Positions 1 to 5,167 of a stretch of 8,098 bases of DNA are shown in pieces. Positions within the stretch are counted from its first letter, which is position 1. Each line of letters starts with the position of its first letter. The stretch spans positions 1 to 8,098 of the forward strand of contig JAGHTS010000214.1 in the NCBI GenBank assembly GCA_018065225.1, written 5' to 3'. This stretch comes from Candidatus Phascolarctobacterium caballi. Its GTDB lineage: Bacteria > Bacillota > Negativicutes > Acidaminococcales > Acidaminococcaceae. The notes below the pieces were generated by a model. That model saw nothing but the letters and a program-made list of their open reading frames with translations. It ran no database searches and was not told the origin of the DNA. A program made the position numbers and the translations under genes.

Positions 1-296
1 AACAATTATGGGATAGAATAGTAAATGGAGAAGGGATTATTCATAATAATGATTTGCATAACGGATTAACATTATTGATGTTACATGATTCTTATGGCTC
101 ATATATGATGCCTTATTTGTCACAATATTTTGAAACTATTGTTGATACACATTACAGAGAGATAGCCGGTAGAAAGAAAAATACCAATATGAAATATTTA
201 ATAGAAAAATACAAACCTGATATAGTTGTATTGTTTCCTTTCTCATATCCACATCAAAGTGCTGAAAGTATTTTTAAAAATATAGTTTATGAATAA
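1..296 (+). CDS. C-terminal fragment of an AlgX/AlgJ-type SGNH hydrolase-like protein (5' end outside window)
   Basis: The reading frame is open from base 3, with no start codon needed, to the TAA at 294-296, giving 97 visible residues; the N-terminal part lies left of the window. Visible residues 24-37 read LLMLHDSYGSYMMP, followed by LSQYFETIVDTHYR and then YKPDIVVLFPFSY. This order (hydrophobic strand, Asp-Ser with small residues, 'P-x-LSxxF', a strand ending in a basic residue, then 'KPDxVV') resembles the C-terminal half of the AlgX/AlgJ/DHHW SGNH hydrolase-like family. Members of that family O-acetylate exopolysaccharides or sit beside membrane-bound O-acyltransferases. The Ser of 'HDS' would be the nucleophile. 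The family call rests on a short stretch and could be another SGNH-type protein. The substrate cannot be inferred. No intrinsic terminator is evident directly after the stop. Confidence 0.6.
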   Translation, partial: QLWDRIVNGEGIIHNNDLHNGLTLLMLHDSYGSYMMPYLSQYFETIVDTHYREIAGRKKNTNMKYLIEKYKPDIVVLFPFSYPHQSAESIFKNIVYE

Positions 297-383
297 AGTT
301 GACAAGCAAAATTTGAAAACAAGTTGCTAATATATGTCTACAACAAAAATATAATTAAAAATGTAACAAATAACCAATCCACA

Positions 384-423
384 AAAATATGCGTATAATA
401 TGTTTACATTATACGCATATTTT
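384..423. promoter_or_regulatory. Perfect 16-bp inverted repeat, probable operator of the relB/dinJ-like gene
   Basis: The arms AAAATATGCGTATAAT (384-399) and ATTATACGCATATTTT (408-423) are perfect reverse complements separated by 8 bases. The right arm fills almost exactly the spacer between the predicted -35 (403-408) and -10 (426-431) of the next gene. RelB/DinJ antitoxins carry an N-terminal ribbon-helix-helix domain and commonly autorepress by binding palindromes over their own promoter, so an operator role is the simplest reading. The hairpin is followed by only a short T run (420-423), which makes a terminator for the upstream gene less likely, though not excluded. Confidence 0.65.
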
Positions 424-431
424 GTTATAAT
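403..431 (+). promoter_or_regulatory. Predicted sigma-70/SigA-type promoter of the relB/dinJ-like gene
   Basis: A -35 box TTTACA (403-408, five of six to consensus) is followed after exactly 17 bases by a perfect -10 box TATAAT (426-431), which is preceded by TG at 423-424 (extended -10). Transcription would start near 438. That leaves a leader of only about a dozen bases, starting at or just upstream of the ribosome binding site GAGGTG (438-443). Confidence 0.7.
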
Positions 432-449
432 GCACCTGAGGTGATAAAA

Positions 450-761
450 ATGGCAAAAGTCAGTACAAATTTAAGTTTAGACCCTACATTAAAAATACAG
501 GCACAAAAATTATTTGCCGAATTGGGGTTTGACCTATCCACGGCGGTAACGGTATTTTTCAAACAAGCATTGCGGGAACGCAAAATCCCTTTTCAAATCA
601 CAATGGATATCCCCACCCAAACAACAGTTGACGCTTTAAATGAATATGAAGATATGAAAAAACATGAGAAAAATGAGTACAAACGTTATGGCTCGTTCAA
701 AGAAATTTTACGTGAGGTAGCAGAAGAAGATGCTAAATATAATAAAATCAAAAAGATTTAG
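450..761 (+). CDS. RelB/DinJ-family antitoxin, apparently without an adjacent toxin
   Basis: A 103-residue protein. Residues 1-50 match the ribbon-helix-helix DNA-binding domain of RelB/DinJ antitoxins: a beta strand (VSTNLSLD, 4-11), then helix 'KIQAQKLFAELGFDLSTAV' and 'FFKQALRERKIPFQI', ending in the family's 'IPF' signature at 46-48. The C-terminal part (about 55-103) is charged, with a 'YGSFKEIL' segment, and in relatives wraps the toxin. The ATG at 450 is preferred over the GTG at 441 because GAGGTG (438-443) lies 6 bases upstream of it and would be destroyed as a ribosome binding site by the GTG start. Such antitoxins usually precede a RelE/YafQ mRNA interferase gene, but the next 150 bases hold no such gene. 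It may act as a stand-alone regulator or be a relic, with possible autoregulation through the overlapping inverted repeat. Family assignment is firm; the role is inferred. Confidence 0.88.
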   Translation: MAKVSTNLSLDPTLKIQAQKLFAELGFDLSTAVTVFFKQALRERKIPFQITMDIPTQTTVDALNEYEDMKKHEKNEYKRYGSFKEILREVAEEDAKYNKIKKI

Positions 762-840
762 AATTATATCTCTTTCGTACTGGTACTCATAGCGATTTAT
801 TTAAATAAAAAAATCTGAAGAGAATGAACATAACTAATCC

Positions 841-872
841 ACAATGCCGCCTGAAATGGGCGGTATTGTTTT
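841..872 (+). terminator. Hairpin between the relB-like and mntA-like genes; probable weak intrinsic terminator
   Basis: ACAATGCCGCC (841-851) pairs with GGCGGTATTGT (859-869) as an 11-bp stem with one G-U pair and a 7-base loop. It is followed by TTT (870-872) and then GCC, so the U-tract is short. It would terminate transcription from the relB-like gene. Its right arm also overlaps the predicted -35 region of the next promoter, so it could instead serve as an operator for the mntA-hepT pair. Confidence 0.5.
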
Positions 873-894
873 GCCATATAGTTTATGTTATAAT
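866..894 (+). promoter_or_regulatory. Predicted promoter of the mntA-hepT-like pair
   Basis: A perfect -10 box TATAAT (889-894) is preceded by TG at 886-887, forming an extended -10. A weak -35, TTGTTT (866-871), lies 17 bases upstream. An extended -10 commonly compensates for a poor -35. The ribosome binding site AAGGA (902-906) and the ATG at 912 follow closely. Confidence 0.6.
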
Positions 895-911
895 TTTTTA
901 AAAGGAAAACT

Positions 912-1202
912 ATGAATACAAATATTGAAACGTTAAAACAAAAAATCACTCCAATAGCAGATAAATATGGCTTAAAAGCCGTTTATCTTTTTGGTTCACG
1001 TGCACGTGGAGATGCCAAAGCAGACAGCGATTACGATTTTTATATCCATAAAGGCAAAATTGTCGGGTTGCAGTTAATAAGTTTTGAACGGGCATTGGAA
1101 GATGTATTGGGATGTAATGTTGATGTTATTACAAGCGGTGTACACAGTGAACGTTTAAAAAAATCTATTAAGCGTGACGGGGTTCTTTTATATGAAAATT
1201 GA
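912..1202 (+). CDS. mntA: MntA-like minimal nucleotidyltransferase (MNT domain), probable antitoxin
   Basis: A 96-residue single-domain protein of the DNA polymerase beta-like nucleotidyltransferase fold. The signature GSX10DXD is complete: GS at 28-29 in 'LFGSRARG' and D40/D42 in 'SDYDF'. A third acidic residue, D71 in 'NVDVIT', is at the expected place for metal binding. In characterised MntA-HepT systems this enzyme uses ATP to AMPylate the tyrosine of the HepT RX4HXY motif and so neutralises the toxin. The gene overlaps the HEPN gene by 11 bases, the usual arrangement for the pair. AAGGA (902-906) lies 5 bases before the ATG. The catalytic residues look intact, so it is predicted to be active. 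The function is by family and context; some solitary MNT proteins have other roles. Confidence 0.88.
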   Translation: MNTNIETLKQKITPIADKYGLKAVYLFGSRARGDAKADSDYDFYIHKGKIVGLQLISFERALEDVLGCNVDVITSGVHSERLKKSIKRDGVLLYEN

Positions 1203-1542
1203 CCGTGATAATAAATATTTTATTGAATTAATTGTCAAACATTGCCAAAGAATTCATGATTTTACCAAACGCTTTAATGGCAGTAAAAAAATGCTGTTGC
1301 AGGATATGGCTTATCAAGAATGTGTTACTATGAGCATTTTGCAAATTGGTGAAAATGCTAACAATTTGGATGATGATTTTAAGAAAAATTACAATGAGCA
1401 ACCATGGGATGACATTATAAAGGCACGGCATAAAATAACGCATCATTATGATGAAATAGATGTTGATTTTGTTTGGGAAATTATTAATAATGACCTTCCG
1501 TTATTACAAAAGTATTGTGAAAAAATTTTAAATGAATTATAA
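1192..1542 (+). CDS. hepT: HepT-like HEPN/DUF86 protein, probable RNase toxin of the MntA-HepT pair
   Basis: A 116-residue, mostly helical protein of the DUF86/HepT type. The catalytic motif RX4HXY is present as R79-H84-Y86 in 'KARHKITHHYDEID', followed by the family's 'D(V)xFVWEIINNDLP' segment (90-103). HEPN toxins dimerise and cut RNA, with Arg and His forming the composite active site; Tyr is the residue AMPylated by the partner nucleotidyltransferase. The ATG at 1192 lies inside the 3' end of mntA (stop at 1200-1202), which suggests translational coupling. It was chosen over a GTG six codons upstream because GGGG (1179-1182) lies 9 bases before it and HepT proteins normally begin close to this point. 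An intrinsic terminator follows, so the pair forms its own transcript. Whether it protects against phage or acts only as an addiction module is not visible here. Confidence 0.88.
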   Translation: MKIDRDNKYFIELIVKHCQRIHDFTKRFNGSKKMLLQDMAYQECVTMSILQIGENANNLDDDFKKNYNEQPWDDIIKARHKITHHYDEIDVDFVWEIINNDLPLLQKYCEKILNEL

Positions 1543-1559
1543 CTCAAACATTGATAGAC

Positions 1560-1590
1560 GGGCTGACATAAATATGTCGGACCTTTTTTT
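1560..1590 (+). terminator. Rho-independent terminator after hepT
   Basis: GGGCTGACAT (1560-1569) pairs with ATGTCGGACC (1574-1583) around a 4-base loop, with one mismatch and one G-U pair. An uninterrupted run of seven T follows (1584-1590). It ends the mntA-hepT transcript and separates it from the hydrolase gene. Confidence 0.8.
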
Positions 1591-1655
1591 AAATAATATT
1601 TTACATCTCTACCGCAAATATAACAAAATATAAGACAAGAATTAAGGGGGTTACT

Positions 1656-2327
1656 ATGTCTGCAAAATTTCATTTTATCAACCATGCTTGTTTTACCATT
1701 GAAAGCAACGGTAAAACTGCCATTTTTGACCCATTCTTGGAAGGAAATCCCGAAGGGCTGAAAGCCAATGATATCAAAGCTGATTATGTATTTGTCAGCC
1801 ATGCCCATTTTGACCATATCGCCGATGCTTTTGCCATTGCCAAAAAAAATAATGCCACCATTATCACCACTGCCGAAATTGCCAACTTGGCAGGTGAAAA
1901 CGGTTGCAATGCCCACGCCATGCATTTGGGCGGGACATTTCAGTTCCCGTTTGGCAAAGTACGTATTGCTATGGCATTTCACGGCAGTGGCATTGCGGGA
2001 GGTCACGCTTGCGGTTTTGTGGTTGATTTTTACGGCACCAAATTATATTATGCCGGGGACACTGCCCTGTTCAGCGATATGCAACTGTTACAAAGGCAGG
2101 ATGCTTTTGATTATGCCGTACTTCCCATTGGCGGTAATTTCACAATGGACCCGAAAGATGCCACCATTGCCGCCGAATTTTTGCAAGCCAAATATGTTAT
2201 CCCTGTTCACTACAACACTTGGCCACCCATCAAACAAGATGCAAACGCCTTTAAACAAGACGTGGAACAAAAAACTAAAAGCAAAGTATTGGTTGTCAAT
2301 CCGGGTGAAACTGTTGAGTTAAAATAA
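1656..2327 (+). CDS. UPF0173/UlaG-like metal-dependent hydrolase (metallo-beta-lactamase fold)
   Basis: A 223-residue protein, the usual length for the UPF0173 family (YtkL type), related to the UlaG lactonase group. The metal-binding motif HXHXDH is HAHFDH at 49-54. Further probable ligands are H109, D135 in 'YYAGDTALF' and H185 in 'VIPVHYNTWP'. The family-typical 'PIGGNFTMDPKDA' stretch is at 157-169 and the early 'DPFLEGNP' strand-loop at 25-32. There is no signal peptide, so it is cytosolic. The substrate is unknown for nearly all members. The start ATG is preceded by AAGGGGG (1644-1650), 5 bases away. It is monocistronic between two terminators. I found no convincing promoter in the 65 bases between the hepT terminator and the start: TTTACA (1600-1605) lacks a properly spaced -10. 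Confidence 0.9.
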   Translation: MSAKFHFINHACFTIESNGKTAIFDPFLEGNPEGLKANDIKADYVFVSHAHFDHIADAFAIAKKNNATIITTAEIANLAGENGCNAHAMHLGGTFQFPFGKVRIAMAFHGSGIAGGHACGFVVDFYGTKLYYAGDTALFSDMQLLQRQDAFDYAVLPIGGNFTMDPKDATIAAEFLQAKYVIPVHYNTWPPIKQDANAFKQDVEQKTKSKVLVVNPGETVELK

Positions 2328-2359
2328 AAAATCTCCGTGCGATGCACGGAGATTTTTTT
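2326..2359. terminator. Bidirectional terminator between the converging hydrolase gene and eno
   Basis: The sequence from 2326 to 2340 (A6 then TCTCCGTGC) pairs perfectly with 2344-2358 (GCACGGAGA then T6) around a 3-base loop. The A-run on one side and T-run on the other provide a U-tract in either direction, so it can terminate both the hydrolase transcript (plus strand) and the glycolytic operon (minus strand). It begins at the second base of the hydrolase stop codon and lies 8 bases beyond the end of eno. Confidence 0.92.
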
Positions 2360-2366
2360 GTTACTT

Positions 2367-3644
2367 TTACATTTTCAAAACTTGCTTACCACCATAAGTT
2401 GCAGAGTCGCCCAAACTTTCCTCAATCCGCAAAAGTTGGTTGTATTTTGCAACCCTGTCTGTACGGGCAGGCGCTCCGGTCTTAATTTGACCTGCGTTAA
2501 CCGCCACTGCAATATCTGCCAATGTTGTATCCTCTGTTTCCCCACTGCGATGGGAGATTACGCAAGTATATCCTGCTTTCTTTGCCATAGCAATAGTATT
2601 AAGTGTTTCGGTCAATGTGCCAATTTGATTGACTTTTATCAAAATGGAATTGGCAACGCCTTTTTTAATTCCTTCTTCCAAACGTTCCACATTGGTAACA
2701 AACAAATCATCCCCTACCAACTGGATTTTCTTTCCCAAACGTTTGGTAAGCAATTTCCAACCTTCCCAATCATCTTCTGCCACACCATCCTCAATGGAAA
2801 CAATGGGGTATTTGCTGACAAGATTTTCATAATAAGTAACCATCTGTTCGGCAGTACGTTTAACACCCTCGCCTTCAAGCACATACTTGCCGTCTTTATA
2901 CATTTCACTGGCTGCCACATCCAATGCCAAAACCACATCCGTGCCCGCTTTATATCCAGCCGCTTCAATGGCTTCCACAATCACTTTTAAAGCCGCCTCG
3001 TTAGTTTTCAAATCAGGGGCAAACCCGCCTTCATCCCCCAAAGCAGTACCCAGTTTCTTTTTCTTCAAGATTTCTTTTAATGAATGATATACTTCTGTAT
3101 TCATCCGCAAACATTCCGAAAAACTTTTAGCACCAACCGGCATTACCATAAATTCCTGAATGTCTACATTATTGTCAGCATGCTTGCCGCCATTAAGAAT
3201 ATTCATCATGGGTACAGGCAATTCTTTTGCCGCCACACCGCCCAAATATCTATACAAAGGCAAACCGCAATAATTGGCAGCGGCTTTGGCAACCGCCATA
3301 GAAACTCCCAAGATTGCATTGGCACCAAGTTTACCCTTATTGGCTGTGCCGTCCAATTCACAAAGCATAGTGTCTATTTTGCTTTGGTCAAATGCATCCA
3401 TCCCCAACAACGACTGGGAAATGACTTTATTGACATTGGCAACTGCTTTCAGTACCCCTTTGCCCAAATAACGTCCTGCATCACCATCACGCAGTTCTAC
3501 CGCCTCATGTACTCCCGTGGAAGCACCGCTGGGGACAGCCGCCCTTCCCCTAATTCCACCTGTCAGGACAACCTCAACTTCAACTGTAGGATTTCCCCTA
3601 CTGTCCAAAATTTCTCTTGCACAAACACCGCTGATTACTGGCAT
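2367..3644 (-). CDS. eno: Enolase (2-phosphoglycerate dehydratase)
   Basis: Converts 2-phosphoglycerate to phosphoenolpyruvate in the cytosol, the next-to-last step of glycolysis. The 425 residues are full length for a bacterial enolase. The N-terminal 'AREILDSRGNPTVEVEV' (9-25) and the mobile loop 'PSGASTG' (38-44) are present. The general acid E205 is in 'LGDEGGFAP'. Magnesium ligands are D242 ('ALDVAASE'), E285 ('SIEDG') and D312 ('VGDDLFVTN'). The catalytic base is K337 ('LIKVNQIGT'), and the signature 'SHRSGETED' is at 364-372. The start is fixed by a strong ribosome binding site, AAGGAGGAG (3651-3659 on the complement), 6 bases upstream. It is the last gene of the minus-strand glycolytic operon, 35 bases after gpmI, and ends at the shared terminator. 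Confidence 0.98.
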   Translation of the reverse strand: MPVISGVCAREILDSRGNPTVEVEVVLTGGIRGRAAVPSGASTGVHEAVELRDGDAGRYLGKGVLKAVANVNKVISQSLLGMDAFDQSKIDTMLCELDGTANKGKLGANAILGVSMAVAKAAANYCGLPLYRYLGGVAAKELPVPMMNILNGGKHADNNVDIQEFMVMPVGAKSFSECLRMNTEVYHSLKEILKKKKLGTALGDEGGFAPDLKTNEAALKVIVEAIEAAGYKAGTDVVLALDVAASEMYKDGKYVLEGEGVKRTAEQMVTYYENLVSKYPIVSIEDGVAEDDWEGWKLLTKRLGKKIQLVGDDLFVTNVERLEEGIKKGVANSILIKVNQIGTLTETLNTIAMAKKAGYTCVISHRSGETEDTTLADIAVAVNAGQIKTGAPARTDRVAKYNQLLRIEESLGDSATYGGKQVLKM

Positions 3645-3679
3645 ACTCTTCTCCTCCTTACAGATTTTGTAGACCTTAT

Positions 3680-5152
3680 TTACACATCTATCAATCCTAT
3701 TCCTGTCATAGAAATAGGTTTAACAATACCTAATAACACCAACATTGTGGGAGCAATATCCGCTAATATTCCGTCATGCAATTTATACTTAATTCTGTGT
3801 ACCAATATAAAAGGAACAGGATTGGAAGTATGTGCTGTATAAGTCACACCCTGTTTGCCAACCATCTGTTCTGCATTGCCGTGGTCAGCAGTAATACATA
3901 CACATCCTTTTTTTGCCATTACCGCATCCACAATTCTGCCGACACAAGTATCAACAGTTTCCACCGCCTTAACTGCAGCATCCATATTTCCAGTATGTCC
4001 AACCATATCGGGATTGGCAAAATTAACAATAATAACTTCATATTTATCTTTAGCCAATTCTTCCAACAAAGTGTCTGTCACTTGAACAGCACTCATCTCC
4101 GGTTGCAAATCATAAGTTGCCACTTTTGGTGAAGGGATTAAAATCCTCTCTTCATTTTGATTCGGTTCTTCTCTTCCTCCATTAAAGAAAAACGTTACAT
4201 GGGCATATTTTTCAGTTTCTGCAATACGCAACTGATTTAAACCTTCTGCCGCCAAAACCTCACCCAAAGTATCTTTTAGTTTCTCTTTTGGGAAAGCAAC
4301 AGGCACCTTAAAATCTGCCTGATATTCTGTCATGCATACAAAATTTTTTTGTGTTTCCAAAAGTTTTTGTGTAATCTGTCTTGCCCTGTCCGGACGGAAA
4401 TTAAAGAAAATCACACCATCATCAGGTTGGATTTTCCCATCAACCCCCATAATCTTAAATGGCTCTACAAATTCATCAGTTACATTTTGACCGTAAGCAC
4501 TTTTAATTCCAACCGCCGCACTAATAAATTCCGGGGCATCACCTTTTACCATAGCATTATATGCCTTTTCAGTACGATTCCAGTTTTTATCCCTGTCCAT
4601 ACCATAATAACGTCCGCACACCGTAGCAATCTTACCAAAACCATTGGCAATAAACCCATTCTCAAGTCCCTTAATATATTGCATAGCCGACTTAGGTGGA
4701 ACATCCCTGCCATCCAAAAAGGCATGGACATAAACTTCTTCCAAACCTTCCCTTTGTGCCATCTTCACAAGTGCTTTAAGATGTTCTATATGTGAATGTA
4801 CACCACCGTCACTGACCAATCCCAGCAAATGCAAAGCATGACCTTTGGCTTTTTGCATACATTCTTTTAAAACGTTATTTTCAAAAAAGCTCCTGTTTTC
4901 AATAGATTTAGTAATGCGTGCCAAATCCTGATACACAATCCTGCCGGCACCAATATTCAAATGCCCAACTTCAGAATTGCCCATCTGCCCTGCCGGCAAT
5001 CCTACTGCTTCACCGCTTGCGGACAAAACACAATGGGAGTATTCCTTAAAATATCTGTCCAAATTTGGAGTTGCAGCAGTAGTCACTGCATTACTGGAAC
5101 TTGGAGGAGCAATGCCCCATCCGTCCAAAATCATCAATACTAATGGTTTCAT
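3680..5152 (-). CDS. gpmI: 2,3-bisphosphoglycerate-independent phosphoglycerate mutase
   Basis: Interconverts 3- and 2-phosphoglycerate by a manganese-dependent phosphoserine mechanism; it belongs to the alkaline phosphatase superfamily. Visible catalytic parts are D10 in 'MILDGWG', the phosphorylated S60 in 'GNSEVGHLNIGAGR', and the phosphatase-domain metal ligands D382 and H386 ('NPDMVGHTG'), D423-H424 ('ADHGNAE') and H441 ('AHTSNPVP'). Substrate residues include the 'FLDGRDVPP' loop (145-153), R253/R256 in 'FRPDRAR' and K315 in 'EKYAHVTFFFNGG'. At 490 residues it is about 20 shorter than the usual 510 or so; the loss is internal, mainly between RPDRAR and EKYAHV, and all key residues remain. 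GGGGG (5160-5164) lies 7 bases before the ATG, a modest ribosome binding site. It sits 15 bases after the pgk-tpiA fusion and 35 before eno. Confidence 0.97.
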   Translation of the reverse strand: MKPLVLMILDGWGIAPPSSSNAVTTAATPNLDRYFKEYSHCVLSASGEAVGLPAGQMGNSEVGHLNIGAGRIVYQDLARITKSIENRSFFENNVLKECMQKAKGHALHLLGLVSDGGVHSHIEHLKALVKMAQREGLEEVYVHAFLDGRDVPPKSAMQYIKGLENGFIANGFGKIATVCGRYYGMDRDKNWNRTEKAYNAMVKGDAPEFISAAVGIKSAYGQNVTDEFVEPFKIMGVDGKIQPDDGVIFFNFRPDRARQITQKLLETQKNFVCMTEYQADFKVPVAFPKEKLKDTLGEVLAAEGLNQLRIAETEKYAHVTFFFNGGREEPNQNEERILIPSPKVATYDLQPEMSAVQVTDTLLEELAKDKYEVIIVNFANPDMVGHTGNMDAAVKAVETVDTCVGRIVDAVMAKKGCVCITADHGNAEQMVGKQGVTYTAHTSNPVPFILVHRIKYKLHDGILADIAPTMLVLLGIVKPISMTGIGLIDV

Positions 5153-5167
5153 TATTTATCCCCCGTT

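Noticed and set aside
299..333. Promoter from a perfect -35 box TTGACA (299-304)
   Set aside because: No -10-like hexamer lies at 15-19 bases; the nearest A+T-rich candidates are more than 20 bases away, and a much better promoter lies at 403-431.
762..840. Possible remnant of a RelE/YafQ toxin after the relB-like gene
   Set aside because: The plus-strand frame that continues past the relB-like stop gives only a short hydrophobic peptide with no start codon, unlike the toxin N-terminus, and stops after 18 codons.
1600..1634. Promoter for the hydrolase gene from TTTACA (1600-1605) with TATAAC (1619-1624) or TATAAG (1629-1634)
   Set aside because: The spacers would be 13 or 23 bases, outside the workable range.
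1446..2006. 186-codon minus-strand frame under hepT and the hydrolase gene
   Set aside because: It runs against two clearly coding genes and through the hepT terminator, and the product resembles nothing known.
3084..3842. 252-codon plus-strand frame opposite the eno/gpmI boundary
   Set aside because: It crosses two conserved genes on the other strand and shows no domain; it is a shadow of their codon use.
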